DNA of 64,000 nt. Origin: Sternotherus odoratus (Eukaryota; Chordata; Testudines; Kinosternidae). Numbering within the stretch: position 1 is the first letter of the stretch; each line of letters starts with the position of its first letter. The position numbers were made by a program, and so were the translations under genes. The stretch covers positions 47,632,193 to 47,696,192 of the forward strand of contig JAVMKO010000005.1 in assembly GCA_032164245.1 (NCBI GenBank), in the 5' to 3' direction. Positions 29,015 to 41,869 of this stretch are shown in pieces. Under the pieces are notes generated by a model. The model did no database searches. It saw only the letters and a list, made by a program, of their open reading frames with translations, and was not told the origin of the DNA.

Positions 29015-30600
29015 GCCCAAAATCACACGGGTCACTTGTCCCAAATCCCAGGCTCAGGATATGTGTGTGGGAATCATGGATCCTATTTCAACCCAGGAAT
29101 GGGGTCAAGACCCCAGTGGGGCTGCAGGGATTCCCTGTGCCCCACTTGGAGACTGGAAGGTGGATTCCTTGTTCCCTTCACTCCTATGTAACTCCTAGCA
29201 GAAAGCCTGCTTCTCTGGCCTTCTGCTGTGGTTCTGGGTGTGTGAATTTCACCCCCAGTGTAAAGGACTTCCTGTAGCTAGTGTGTCTGCACCGATGCTT
29301 TATCTGTTCCCTGTTTGACTCCATGCAATCGTCTCTTGTATGTGCCTTTGCTGAACATGTAATCATGTATGTGACACGTATGATAAACATCACTCAGATG
29401 ATCGTGTCCGAGGCTACGGCGGATCAAACCTATCACGCATCCCCTGAACTCTGGCGTCCTTCCCAGCACCTGTTTGTGTTTGATGTGTAGACTGTATCTG
29501 CTGACCAGCTGAGAAATAACATAAATTAACTGCGCTGAATGGCAGACTCATTCCTGCTGTATTTTCAAATGTATTTGGTTATTTTTTTGGCCTTCTGTCA
29601 TAGCAGGAGGTGATGATGTTGCCTGTGGGACAGGGGCAACGTGGAGTGAAGGGTTTTCCTGCACAGATTGTGCATGGCCTTATATCTCAGAATGTACAGA
29701 GCTGGCTTCCTGGCTGCAGTACGTGGTTTATTGTCCCTAATTGTGAAGGAGATGGCCGTGCATCAAGTCTGTGAAAATCACCCTTAGGTGGTTCAAAGAA
29801 GGGTTTAAATAAAGGCTGCTCTGGTGAGGTGTCCTTATGAAGAATCTCTCTCCTTTCTTCAGAGAGAGTATGGGCTGTCTTTGGAGCAGTGCTTGGCAGG
29901 TCTGCCACGCTAGGGACTGTGCAAGGCCCTGGGAGGAAAGTCACCAGAGTCCACACTAGCATGACACACATTTTTCAGTGTTGTTGTGGCCATGTTGGTC
30001 CCAGGCTATTAGGAGATAAGGTGGGTGAGGTAATATCTCTTATGAGGCTAATGGGGGGCATGAATCAGCATTCACATTGCATCCATCATCAGTACCCGGC
30101 CCCAGGCTAGGGATGCCAATGATCCAAACAGCAGACCAAATGATGAATCGTGGTCACAGGCCACCTAGGCACCTCGTACATATGCTAAGAAGAAGATTGG
30201 ACCAACGTCTGTGAGAGACAGAAGCTTTCAAAAGCTCATTTTCAGATCTGGGAAACTAACTCAAAGTATCCCTGCTAAATGCAAGGTTTGAACAGACTGT
30301 TTTGCATAAGTGACATTTTTCACTGGCAACTTTTTTCAGCAAAAAATGCAGATTGAGATCCCGGAGGTGAGCATTCTGTGAAATTGTGCCGAATTTGCCA
30401 AATTGGGCCAAAACGAAACCCCAAAACATCCCAATGTTTAATTATGACATTTTTTAAAGGAAATATTTGGATTTTTCCATTCAAAATTACACATGAATTT
30501 TACTTATGTTTTATTTTAAAAGGTTAAACTCAAAAATGAATCAAACTGTTTAATTAGGGCCAAAACAATTCCTTCCCTTTTCAGTTCAGCCAGGGAACAA
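29015..30600. other. Intergenic DNA right of the provirus
   Basis: No exon is recognised. 29,960-30,250 contains a degraded relative of the dispersed repeat at 31.8 kb (a GTTGTGGCCATGTTGGTC head and an AGAAGCTTTCAAAAGCTCAT core). The rest is AT-rich and uninformative. Confidence 0.4.
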
Positions 30601-30604
30601 AATA

Positions 30605-30770
30605 ATCAGTTACCTGTACAGCGCTGCTGCTGAGTGACCTTGAACAAGTAACTTCCCCACCCAGTGCCTCAGTTTACCCATCAGTAAAACGGGGTCAATT
30701 ATAGTAACCTATTGAGGATCTACTGGTAAAAATGGCTAGATAAGAGAGACTTATAGTAATTGTGTGTAGT
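30605..30770. repeat. MIR/CORE-type SINE fragment
   Basis: Contains the diagnostic run TGACCTTGAACAAGTAACTT...CCTCAGTTTACCCATC. Confidence 0.7.
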
Positions 30771-30884
30771 GTTGGGGGGGTGTACTGGTGACATCTAGTG
30801 GTTAATTGGAAAAATGATTGATAGAATAAGGAAAGAGCAATAAAACACCCTCCTGACTGATGTAAGCAGGAGAGCTCTCTCCTG

Positions 30885-31215
30885 CTGGCAAAGAGCGGCT
30901 ACACGGGAGACCTTGCTGCAGCAGCTGTAGCTGTACAGTTGTGCTGATGTAAGGTCCGTAGTGTAGACACAGCCTTAGTAGGTTACAGATTGTAATAAAA
31001 AGCCAGGACTCTAGTGTGTCTATTCAGGGCAGGTCTACACTATAACTTTACATTGCACAGTTGTGCCACTGTAGCATGTCTGGTGAGGACGCACTAAGCT
31101 GATGGGAGATAGTTGTCCCATTGGCTTAATAACAGCACCCCTGCAGGAGGCGGCAGCTATGTTGGGGGGAGAAGCTTTCCCACCGACCTAGTGCTGGCTA
31201 CACAGGCAGGGGTTA
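30885..31215. repeat. Harbinger-like MITE remnant(s)
   Basis: GTGTAGACACAGCC and GGCAGGTCTACACT ends near 30,960-31,035, with a CAGTTGTGC...CTGTAGC body, resemble the Chompy-like MITEs of reptiles; compare 44,979-45,190. Borders are unclear. Confidence 0.4.
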
Positions 31216-31794
31216 AGGTAGAGCTGTCACTCAGGGGGTGAAAAATCCAAGCTTGAGTGCCTGACATTTATTGCCTAGCAGAGTTAAGTGTTTAAGCTCT
31301 CAGAATCATCGTTCGAAAGTGGTGTGCACGTTTCCTTTGAGGATGAGGCCCGATCAGTCAGACATGGAGTGAGCGCTTCCTGAAAAGCATTCGCCCACAC
31401 GTGATGGGGTATTTTGGTGTCTTATTTTCCTGTCCGAGCGCATTTGAGAGCCTAGTGACTCTCTGGTTTCACCCACGTAGCTGCTGTTGGTGGGACAGCT
31501 AATGCACTGAAGGAGTTTACATCACATGTTGTGATAGGCAAGTGGAACCCTTCTGCCAGGTGGAGCCAGCAAAAACAATGGCTGGGTTCGGTATCTAGAG
31601 GTTTCTTTTCAACAATACAACACAAAACCGGCTCACACCTCCACCCAGTGACCTGGGACCATTACACACCACCCCAGGGCGCCTCTAGGAGGCAATACCT
31701 CCCCTCTCAGAAGCACACAGTCTAAGTGTAGCAAAAACTATTAATACAAGTAGGGAAGTAACCCGGCATTAACTTGGGAAAAAACTGCAAACAG

Positions 31795-31995
31795 GAATCA
31801 GAGAGGTAGCCGTGTTAGTCTGGAATAGCAGAAGTAACAAAGAGTCCTGTGGCACCTTAAAGACTAACTAAAGTATTGAAGCATAAGCTTTCGTGGGCTA
31901 ATACCCACTTCGTCGGACGCAAGCAGTGGAAGTATCCAGGGGCAGGTATAAATAAGTTGGCAAGAACCAGGTTGGAGATAATAAGGTTAGTGTTC
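31795..31995. repeat. Dispersed reptilian repeat nested in the LTR
   Basis: Starts CAGAGAGGTAGCCGTGTTAG and contains AGTCCTGTGGCACCTTAAAG and ACCCACTTCGTCGGA, a repeat family common in turtle and crocodilian DNA. The same nested state recurs at 63-407. Confidence 0.65.
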
Positions 31996-32502
31996 TTGAA
32001 CATAAACCATGAGCAAAAGACCCATCCCCAAGTACGTTCGGCGGTGTCCTTTCCATCTCAGGTTCTTACGTCCAGCAACCCAAAAGGCCCTTTACCGTGC
32101 CCGTCCCCGCTCTGTGCCCCACTCACAGTTGCTGTCCTTGGCCAGTGCGCCTCAGAGTTCAGCAGTTCGTCCGCAGAGCTCACGTCCCACCCTGTGTGGT
32201 GGTGGGGGGGTCGGGTGGGGGTGGAAGGAGGAACCTTACACACTCCACTGCTCGGGCACTCGCTCATTGCCCCAATGGCCGATTGCCACCCCTCTGAAGG
32301 GCTCTGCTCTGCTTTGGCCCTTTCCACCAGCTGCCCTGCTGGCTCGTACAAGGACATCTTCAGCCCCCCACCCCCACCCCCACACACTTAACACAGCTCT
32401 GTGATTTCAGCTCTTAGTGGGAGAGCCTCACTGCTGGTGCACACTGACAGTCTCTTGCAATAGAGAGACTGTCCCAGAGTAGGTCTAATATGTAGACCTG
32501 TA

Positions 32503-32990
32503 TGTCACGGAGTCACCGGATCAATGCTTTGGAACTACTCCCTCCTTACTGTCTCCAGGGAAAGAAGCTTACACAGCTTCAACCTTCCTGGGTCTGACCT
32601 CGGAGCATCCAGCATCTCCTTCCACCCCGTGTGCTTCCCACAGTGAGTCCGTCCGGGCGGGACTCCTGGAAAAGTCAGAGGGCCCTGCACCCCAACTCCA
32701 CAGTCAGACGTGACTCTCAGCCAGTAAAACAGAAAGCTTATTAGTCGACAGGAACGCATGCGTAGGACAGTACTTGTTAGAACAGAAATCAGTGACTTTC
32801 AGCTAAGTCCATCTTGGGGGGGAAGGGAGCTCAGAGGCAGGGCTCTGGTCCTCCCACTGAGCCCCAAGCCAGCCAACACTGACTTGCTGCCAGCTGTCTG
32901 GCCCCTGCCCTGCTGGTTGCACCTCCTCTGGCCTTGGTCTTGCTTTCTGGGTCAAGAGTCACCTGGTCGCATCTCCCTCCTTCAAAGGGG
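32503..32990 (-). mobile_element. ERV LTR fragment, related to the one at 38.5 kb
   Basis: TGTCACGGAGTCACC is the reverse complement of the end of the solo LTR at 38,509-38,983. Shared blocks GTCAGACGTGACTCTCAGCC and AAAACAGAAAGCTTATT confirm a minus orientation. The far end is approximate. Confidence 0.6.
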
Positions 32991-33254
32991 CAGCCATAGC
33001 ATCTGTGGTACAGTTCTGCTGCCTTTGTTTCACCCAACAAGGATAACAACGCTTTATTACTCCTGCCCCAATAACAAGGAGACTGTGGATCCAACACAAG
33101 CCACAAGAGATCATTTGCGCAAGCACTCCCATCATGCTGCACACTTAGGCAGGGTGGGTGTGTCCATGCAAACAAGATCAACTTCTGAAGTAGTTTTCTT
33201 TTTCCACAGCTCACCACTAGATGTCAGGGGAGAGCTCATTAGACTCTGCTTACA

Positions 33255-34025
33255 TCCTCCCCCTAGCCTAGAATTTGTCCTCCCGACAAATCACACTCCA
33301 TATTATACCAAATTTATTAGTTCCCCCAAAGGCCTCAGGAAACCCATATGGCTTCCACAAGCCTGTGAACTACGTGTATTGATTCTTCACTAGCCACCCC
33401 AGATGCATCATAAGTTAACCAGCTTACTAGTCTTATAACCCTGTCCCGCCTATTGAGAGTGGGCATTGCAAGGGGGACATCTTCCTGGGCAGGGGATGGC
33501 GAGGGTTCCTTTGAGGATCCCTCAGCTATGAGCATAGGTTCTTGCATCTCTGATTCTAAGAGGGAAGGCCCAAGGCATCTGGGACACCTTCCACCTCTAT
33601 GTCTCCACTGTCCAATAACCTAGATGTGTCATTGCAGGGCAGTCTCATTGGTGGCACCAGTGTGCCAGCAATGGGCCTAAATACCCATAGGTTTCCAACC
33701 AATCTAGAACTTTAAGAAGTCTTTCTTCATGCTCCTCCAAATCTTTCTTCATGCTCCTTCAAGGTACTTCCAAACACAATCAGGTCATCCAAATAAACTA
33801 ATGCAGTAAATTCATGTCTCCCACAACTTTCTCCATAAGATGCCAAAACGTAGCAGGTGCTCCAGAAATCCCTTGGAGCATGTGCTCAAATTGATAAATC
33901 CCTAACAGACAAATGAAGGCCATCTTCTCCGTATCTTCTTCTCCCAGAGGGATCTGGTAATATCCACTTCAAAGATCCAACACAGAGAACCACTGGCTTC
34001 CCAGTAAACAGTCCAAGGCCTCTTG
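33255..34025 (-). pseudogene. Ty3/gypsy reverse transcriptase fragment
   Basis: Minus-strand remnant of a Ty3/gypsy polyprotein. From about 34,020 downward it gives a QWFSVLDLK-like segment, then SGYYQIPLGEED, LLGIYQFEHMLQGISGAPAT and the catalytic YLDDLIVFGS near 33,790-33,810. Frameshifts and stops separate these parts. About 430 bases of unrecognised sequence then lead to the polypurine tract, so RNase H and integrase are missing. It is cut at about 34,025, where a plus-strand hAT transposase begins. Confidence 0.8.
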
Positions 34026-34830
34026 TACCCAAAGCATGGTGCACTGGACCCAAGGTTTAAGAATCTAAAGTGCCTTCCAAAATCTGAGAGGGACGAGGTG
34101 TGGAGCACGCTTTCAGATGTCTTAAAACAGCAACACTCCGATGTGGAAACTACAGAACCCAACCGCCAGAAAAGAAAATCGACCTTCTGCTGGTGGCATC
34201 TGACTCAGATGATGAACATGCTTCGGTCTTCTCGGCTTTGTACTGGTATCCAGCAGAGCCCGTTATCAGTGTGGATGCATGTCTTTTGAAATGGTGGTTG
34301 AAGCAGGAAGGGGCGTATGAATCCTTAGCGCATCTGGCATGTAAATATCTTATGACGCCAACTACAATAGTGCCATGTGAACACCTGTTCTCACTTTCAA
34401 GTGACATTGTGAGCAAGAAGTGGGCAGCATTATTTCTTGCAATTTGTAACCAAATTTGTTTGTCTGAGCAACTGGCTGAAGTAGGACTGAATGAACCTGT
34501 AGGCTTTAATGTTTTACATTGTTTTATTTTTGAATGCAGTTATTTTTTGTACACAAACCTAAATTTGTATGTTCAACTTTCATGATAAAGATATAACACT
34601 ACAGTACTTGTCTTAGGTGAATTGAAAAATACTCTTTCTTTTGATTTTTACGGTGCAAATATTCACAATCAAAAATACAAAGTGAGCACTGTACACTTTG
34701 TATTCTGTGTTGCAATTGAAATAAATATATTTGAAAATATGGAAAACATCCCAAAATATTTAAATAAATGATGTTCTGTTATTAACAATGCAATTAATCA
34801 CAATTAATTATTTTTAATTGCTTGACAGCT
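34025..34830 (+). pseudogene. hAT transposase C-terminal fragment (Ac/ZBED-like)
   Basis: Plus-strand remnant starting at LDPRFKNLK, followed by KSERDEVWS, LLLVASDSDDE, EPVISVDACLLKWW and the dimerisation motif YLMTPTTIVPCEHLFSL. One frameshift near 34,160 divides it. The downstream AT-rich sequence to about 34,830 (CAATTAATCACAATTAATTA, then TTGCTTGACAGC) looks like the 3' subterminal end of such elements. The 5' part is missing. Confidence 0.8.
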
Positions 34831-34904
34831 CACATTTAAACAGTAAGGCTCAGATCTCCAAAGGCAGGTAGGCATCCTTCAATGGGAGTTACATACCTTT
34901 GAGG

Positions 34905-35060
34905 ATCTAGCCATAAGCTCTTTGGGTCAGGGTCTGTCTCTCACTATGTGCTTGTACAGCCCCCAGGACCATAGGGCAAGGACTGTGTCTTTGTTCCAGG
35001 TTGGCACAGCATCTAGCTCTATGGGGTTCTGGGCCATGATAGTGGCTCCTAGGTGCTACT
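34905..35060. repeat. CORE-SINE/MIR-like fragment
   Basis: Contains GGTCAGGGTCTGTCTCTCAC and TGTACAGCCCCCAGGACCAT, the typical tail region. Confidence 0.5.
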
Positions 35061-36093
35061 GCAGTGAGAAGCATCCAGTGAGATACCTCGTGTACATCAA
35101 TCACACTGGATACAAGCTGCAGAGAGGCTTTATGGGTGATGCTCAACCTCCTGGATCCTCCTCCACCCCCTGGATCTCTGCACAGAGGGTTAGTTCTGGG
35201 ATCAGGGAGCTCCATCAGGTCCAGGAGGAGTGTGGGCTGGGAGGTGAAGAATGCAGGGGAAGCCAGTCGGCAGCCAAATGCCATAGGATTGGCAAGCTGG
35301 GCTCCTTCCCATCTCCCTGGCCTCTTGTAAAAGGGAATTGGAACCTAGCCTGGAAGTCCTGGGGTGGTGAGGCACCTGGCCAGTGATCTCAAAATGACAG
35401 AGCTAAGAGGGGGCCTGTCCCAGATATTTCTCATTCCCATTCTCCACTGCAGCTGGTGGGACTCCACGTAGGAGCAGCAATATGCTTTGCATTAACTAGG
35501 ACTCCAAATCTGGGTTAAAAGGTCCAATTGAGGAACAGTGACGGCAATTAGCAGAGCCTAGTCCTGGTGCATATATACATGCGCACACGCACATCTGCCT
35601 TAGTCTCGTCCAAATTACAGAAGGGGGCACAAGATGTAACTATGAGGCAATAAGAATCAAATAAATGCTTAGGTTTGAAATGCTCTCAAACAGAGGCGCA
35701 TGGAGAGGAAATACTGGGGCGATGAACTTCAGATTATAGGAGAAAGAGGAAGTCAAGTCACAAACAGAACCAAGAGTAAAGTTTAAATGCAGTTCTGCCC
35801 TGAAGCATGACTGTTAAAATGCCACCCTTACAATCGGGGAACAGAATTGCTGAGTATCAGCGTCAGAGTTGCTAATCTCAGTGAGGTGGGAAATGAGTCT
35901 TTACTGTTCTGCATTTGCAGAGTCAACACTGCTGAGCAGGGGGAACTGGAGTCTGTTCATTCTTGTTCATCAAGAGAATGGCTTATGCAATTGGATACAC
36001 CTGTAAAAGCCCAGTTACAGCCAACGAGTGGCAGATATAAGTTGGGTCCCAGGAGCTTTATTATCGGTGATGATGGGACAGGTAGAAAGACCC
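35060..36093. other. Intergenic, nothing recognised
   Basis: No splice-bordered exon, RNA gene or bounded repeat seen. Confidence 0.35.
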
Positions 36094-36101
36094 CCCTAGC
36101 T

Positions 36102-36374
36102 CAGGGGCAGGCAACCTATGGCACAGGTGCTGATTTTCAATGGCACTCACACTGCCTGGGTCCTGGCTACCGGTTTGGGGGGCTCTGTATTTTAAATGAA
36201 GCTTCTTAAACATTTTAAAAACCTTATTTACTTTACATACAACAATAGTTTGGTTCTATATTAAAGATTTAAAGAAAGAGACCTTCTAAAAATGTTTAAA
36301 TGTATTACTGGCATGCAATTAGAATGAATAAATGAAGACTTGGCACACCACTTCGGAAAGGTTGCCCACCCCTG
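36102..36374. mobile_element. hAT-type MITE
   Basis: 273 bp with CAGGGGCAGGCAACC / GGTTGCCCACCCCTG ends and an exact 8-bp duplication CCCTAGCT (36094-36101 and 36375-36382). It is a different hAT subfamily from the copies in the provirus. Confidence 0.92.
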
Positions 36375-37619
36375 CCCTAGCTTGTCTCTCAAAGCCCAGG
36401 TTGAGTTTGCAGGGCTGGTGATTAGAAAAAACATCTTTGTACTTGTAAACTGAGTGCATTTGACCTGGAGTTGCTGAGGGACAATAAAAACCAAAGCTAG
36501 TGGTGGTTGGTAGATAAACCTAGATAATTTAGGGGGAAATGTACATTTGACAATCACAATAGGAATCCTTACCTATTGGCAAACAGCCCATGGAAACAGT
36601 TTATTTACAAAGGCATAGTTTTTCTCTGCAATGTTTGAAACTCAGACCATCCAGCATCCTAATAAGGAAGGAGGTGAGACTGAAACTGACCATAAACCCA
36701 GGTGAAACTGACCAATCTGCTTTCCTGAATTCTCCAAGCTGGGAAAAGTGTAACAAGTAGAAACACTTGCATAAACAACCAAACCTAAATTGCAGTTTTA
36801 AAAGTCCTTGGCCTACATTCAGTCTGTCAGCTTCTAGCAGCATAAACTCCTGCACAGATCCCCCAGTACAGAACACCCTTTGGAGGCAGCTGTGATGTAA
36901 GGTAGATGCAAGTACTCCAATCAAGTAGATGCAAGTACAGGCCTGGGCAGCTGCGGGGAGCCAGCACTTCCCAGAAAGTGAGTGGTGCTGAGCTGAGCTG
37001 AGCAGAGCAGAGGGAGGGTGTGGCAGGGACAGAAAGCTGGGAATGCCCTGATGCAGGCCTTGTCCATAAACAAACAATACAGACACTCCAGAGGAAACAG
37101 AGAAGGCATTAAGAGGTGAGTCTCCTTTGGGGCATAAAGCATGCATGCAAGAGAGAGAGAAAGTGTACACTACAGACTTCTGCTGGCCTAGCTCTGTCAA
37201 TCAGAGGTGTGATCCCTGACTGACACAGCTGTACTGACAAAAGCTTCTAGCGTAGACAATTATGCAGGCAGAGCTGTGCTTTTATGGTGTAGCTTGGTGG
37301 TGTTCTGGATGGTGGAATAAGGTACACCAGTAGAGGCTGTGCTGACCCTAGCATAACGACAGAGCAGTTTGCTTGTGTATTGTGCTGGCCCAGCTATGCT
37401 GGCAAAAGCTCCTAGAATAGATGTGGCCTCCTCTGAGCAATAGGCAGGAGACAGTGGAAATTACTGAACTCCTAACAGGGATGGAGACGTTCTCCCTGGG
37501 GAGTCCATGGGTGCCACTCTCATGCCCCTGAGAAAGGTCGGTGTCTTCTGAATACAAAACAGAGCTGCTTTTCTGAAGCCGCTTCTGAGAGGGAGTCAAA
37601 AGTCATGCCTGGAAGCAAA

Positions 37620-37690
37620 AGTTGGCCCTGCTTTGAGCAGGAGGTTGGACTAGATGACCTCCTGACCCTAATCTTCTATGATCTAACAAA
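37620..37690 (+). repeat. CR1 LINE 3' end
   Basis: Contains AGGAGGTTGGACTAGATGAC and ends TCTTCTATGATCT, the standard CR1 tail of reptiles and birds. Confidence 0.85.
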
Positions 37691-38084
37691 GTCCAGAGAC
37701 AGGAGCTACATGCCACAGACACAGAAATCCCCCCACTCTCCATCTCCTTGGTCCCTCTCATAATATTGATTATTTCTATAGCACCATTCATCCCAAAATA
37801 CTTTACAGTCTTGAACTGCTCTCCAGTCTACATACACTTCATCCACCTCAGAAATGCAGCCACTTCTGGGGTAGAGCATGGTAACTGTTTAATAGGATAA
37901 GGAGTCAAGAATACCACATCCGCTCTGAAGTGGAATTCCGGGGTACAGAAGGAAATTTGGGGTTGAAATGTAGCCAGGACATGGGCTAACACCTCTAGCC
38001 TTGCAAAGGATGATGGGAAATGGTGAAGGGCCCCAGGTGGACAGAACCTCAGTTTCGTGTCTCAGGTGAACCTCAGTTTCATGT

Positions 38085-38242
38085 CAGGGTGATGGATGGC
38101 AGGAGAGAGATCACTTGATCATTACCTGTTAGGTTCCCTCACTCCGGGGCACCTGGCATTGGCCACTGTTGGTAGAGAGGATACTGGGCTAGATGGACCT
38201 TTGGTCTGACCCACTACGGCCATTCTGATGTTCTTATGTGAA
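38085..38242 (+). repeat. CR1 LINE 3' end (second subfamily)
   Basis: Contains ACTGGGCTAGATGGACCTTT and GGCCATTCTGATGTTCTTATG. Confidence 0.85.
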
Positions 38243-38508
38243 AAGAGCTCTGCTGTCTAACACTGTGCCGGATACTGACAGCCCCCTTTCCTCTAGTGAG
38301 CCATCTGCGCAGTGTGGGGCGCAGAGCACCGCCTATTGAATCATCACCAACAATTCTGCAGCGTAGCCTGGTGAGCCAGTGTGTTCCTTGTACACCTCCA
38401 GCTAAGTCCCAAACAGCCCAACCCTGCTCAGCTAACGCGATGTGACACTACCGCACCCACAGGTATCATGGCTTCAGGTGTACCACGAGCAGCACCCAGA
38501 GTGGGGAG

Positions 38509-38983
38509 TGTGACGGAGAAGGAATACTGGGTGTGTGCCTCAGTTTCCCCTATGCATTTCTTGAGTGTCTGTGTGAAGGGGTAAGGATGTGTAGCTGATA
38601 CAAAGCAGAGCTTTTCTGCAGGTGTCCATACCTGAAGCTGTAATCTGACCCCAAGTGGGGGAGGGAGGTCACCTGACCTGGCTGAGCCAGGGGGGAGGAG
38701 GGGCTGGAGAGAGGTTTTGGAGTCTGAAGCTGGGTGGGCAGAAGGGAAGCAGGCCCATGAAGGGTCTGGCCTCCGTTGGGCCCCCAAAATGGATCCAGCT
38801 GAGGGGTTTGGGTGCCTACAAGCTCGGTGTTAGACCATGTACCTGTCGACGAATAAACCTCTGTTTTATTGGCTGGCTGAGAGTCACGTCTGACTGTGTA
38901 CGGAGAGAGGACGTTTTCCCTCGGAGTCCCAACTGGCTTCATAGGGAGTAAGTTCCAGACCATCACCCGGGCACTCCGTGACA
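38509..38983 (+). mobile_element. Solo endogenous retrovirus LTR
   Basis: 475 bp, TGTGACGG...CTCCGTGACA, with an exact 5-bp duplication GGGAG (38504-38508 and 38984-38988). AATAAA at 38852-38857 gives plus orientation. A relative lies inverted at 32.5 kb. Confidence 0.92.
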
Positions 38984-38989
38984 GGGAGT

Positions 38990-41869
38990 GAGGTCCATCA
39001 GGGGGTGGACAGCCCTTCCTGTTCCCTCCCTCAGTGCAGAGGCTGGTGTGACCCCTTAGGACCCTGTCATCTCCTTAATGGGGGATGTGTGGCCGCCCTC
39101 CAACCCACATTTGGATGTGAATAGGCCCCCTGTGGCTTAGAGCTGTGCCTGCTTTGTGGACTAGACATGAACCCTGCTGGCAATCGCTCTGGGGGTTTCA
39201 GTATAGAGGCAATGGCAGTGGCTGCTGGTGAACATGTGTTAAACTGGCAGTGTGCTGGTAAATGCCAGGCTGGTGCTGAGGTCACCCAAAGGCTAGGCCA
39301 AGGCCAAATCTGCAGGGATAGTTTGTTCATAAATGGGGGGTGGAGTCCTTCCTAGCTCCTAGCGGTCTGGTGTCGCTCCAGAGAGACTTCAGGGTCCTGA
39401 TCTGCTGTCTGCAAAGCAGAAGGCACGTGCCACTGGGTTTGGCTGGCTCTTTACAGGCAACTTCTTCTCCAGTGACCTGGGGTGGATTGCATGAGAGCAG
39501 TAATTCGACACACCCAGCAGCTCGCATGGGAGGGGAACAGTTTATATAACTAACTGGACCTGAACCGCAAGCCCCAGAGTAGAGAATCACAGTCGCTGCT
39601 GGGAGACCTCCGGATGCAGCAGCTGAGCAGAAGAAAAGCTGAGATCTAGGGAACAAAGGGGTAAGGATTCCTTTGCGGGTTTGCTCCTGGATATGGGGCT
39701 TGGGGAGAGGGTCTGGATTGCAAAGATTTGCCATTTTCTGCAGCTCCGCTTTGGGGAGCAGATGGCTATTTTATAGAGTGATTCATTTTGGGGTTTAAAA
39801 ATGTTAAAAACCAAGAGAGCGCTGATGAGCACCCAGTAAATAGCTAAAATAGGTGAAAATACAGATTGCTTTTTTTAAAATCTGTTCATCTACAATTATT
39901 CTGTCTCAGCCATTTCTATGGCAGCACTGGGTGCTCCTGAATGGTATTTAACAAAGACAGACAGCATTTTGTCCAGTGTAGTGTGTTTGTACATTTAAAA
40001 CAGCTGATGGAAATACAGTTCCTCAGCTTGTGGTTAGTGTGGAAATCCAGATCCCACTGAGTCCTTTGGGAGCAGCACAGACAGAATCACTTTTGGATCT
40101 CGTTTCACTGTACTTTGAAGGGAAAGAGTGGCTCTTTGTTATTTCCTTTGTCTTAATGCCTGGGACGATCAGAGTTTGCTCAAAGGGAACCAGGAGCTTC
40201 ACTCCTGATCATTTAATAAGTTAGGAGATCTGGGGTTGTAGTTGGACTCCCGACTCTTTTCTTCATGGCTGATTCTAGGGCCTTGTGTGAAAGAACGTGA
40301 ATGGTCCTATCTGAGGTTTCCCCAAAGGGAACCTCTCCCCACTGCCTCTGGCTTATCTCAGACATCTCTCCTCCCCCAGTCCCAGCCATTTGCTATTCAC
40401 TAGCCCACGTCAGAATGCCAGACCTGAAAAATGTACCCTGGAAGAAAGACTTTGGGGTTGTGGACACACACATGTACACGGCCTGGTTGAACTCACAAAT
40501 TGTGTTAAACCGAGGCAAACCCCTGTGTGGACATTTTATATCGGTTGAAAACTTGTCAGCTTGTTCTTGTAACTGATCAGAGCCTGATTTAAATCAATTG
40601 AAGTGTTCACACAGAGATTTTCACCTGTTTAACTAAATCGGTTCAGAATCATGTCTTTGGGGCAACTGTGCTGATCCCAAATTACATCAACCCAGCTACT
40701 TTGCTTGAGGGTGTGAAAAATCCACATCCCTGCAAGATGTAACTAAGCTGACCTTAAACCCCATGTAGACAGCACTAGATCTTCCGTCAGCCTCACCACA
40801 CCTCTCTGGGATGTGGTTTAGTGCAGAGAAAGGAGAATCCCTCTAGTTGCTGTAATAAGTGTCTACACTGAAGCATTACAGCAGTATAGCTGCAGCACTG
40901 TAGCTTTGCCACTGTAGTGTTTTAACCTGTGCGTGTTAAGGTGAAGCTAGCTCGAGAGAATCTTATGGTAACCTAAGGGTCATAATCCTTTGTTATCAAA
41001 CAATCATTAACACTCCAGGAAATTCAGAGAAAGGTAAAACTTGCAAAGAGCTCACCTGAAGGGCTGTGAACTCAGGACTCTGGTGACGTCACACTGGTTC
41101 TCCACTTGTTATATGGTCTTCAGGACAGACAAACCCTGTATTTTGAATGTGGCAAGCAGCTCTTTCCCTTCCACTGGATCAATTCAATCCAGGCTCCACA
41201 TTAGTGACGTTTCTAAGAGGAAAAAACAAACCAAAGCAGAATTTTTATATTACTTCAACACAATCCTCACTCCAGCCTTTCAGGCCTTCTTTATCCATCA
41301 CAAAGAAACACCAGCAGGACACAAGTCCAACCATCTCTTAAATCCTTTGCAGGTCGCCTTTGAAGCCTATTTCTTCTTCCCTCAGTCACCTCTCCCTTTC
41401 GACTTACAGAGACTGTAAGGTGAGTAGGCGAGCCATGGGGATGAGAATACGGGCAGAGTGTTGAGGGATTTCTACATGTTCTTGGAAAGCCAAGACAGCT
41501 GGTGTGTAAGCTCCTCATACGGAGCTCTCTGCTCCCTCTCAGCTCACCCATCAACTGCCCTACACCAAGCCCTCAGCCCAGGGGCTAGTGCAGGACACCT
41601 GGTGGGTACATTGGCTGGCTGGTCAGTCCCTTGTGATAAGCTTCCTGCAAGGGCATGTAACATTTACCCCTCTCCCCCGTAGAGCCCCCATTGCATCATG
41701 GGATATTATTCTCAGAGGAAATTGGCCAAGACACCTATCGGCCACTTGAAAAAATCTCTCTGCTCCTCACTTAACTGATAAAGCAGATCTGAAGGGTTTA
41801 TTTATCATATAGCTTATTCCCCTTCTTATGGGAAGAGCTGTATAGCTATGAAGCTCCTGTTTAGTGTTA
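38990..41869. other. Intergenic, repeat-poor or old repeats
   Basis: No exon recognised. 40,840-40,930 holds a short Harbinger-MITE-like piece (GTGTCTACACTGAAGC). A possible 5' untranslated exon of the downstream ABCG2 gene could lie here but cannot be placed. Confidence 0.35.

Larger units (their letters stand above)
31543..33254 (-). mobile_element. Ty3/gypsy-type LTR with nested insertions
   Basis: Outer ends TGGAACCCTTCTGCC and CTGCTTACA match the solo LTR at 16,900-18,125. Immediately outside the right end is a pyrimidine run (TCCTCCCCCTAG, 33255-33266), the polypurine tract on minus, so this is the 3' LTR of a minus-strand element. Inside it are a dispersed repeat of about 0.2 kb (about 31,795-31,995) and a second LTR of another family (from 32,503). 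Confidence 0.75.

Noticed and set aside
31876..32404. Two overlapping frames of 130-170 codons
   Set aside because: They translate the gypsy LTR and its nested repeat, duplicated at the window start.
34023..34289. Separate small plus-strand gene
   Set aside because: It is the first frame of the decayed hAT transposase fragment.
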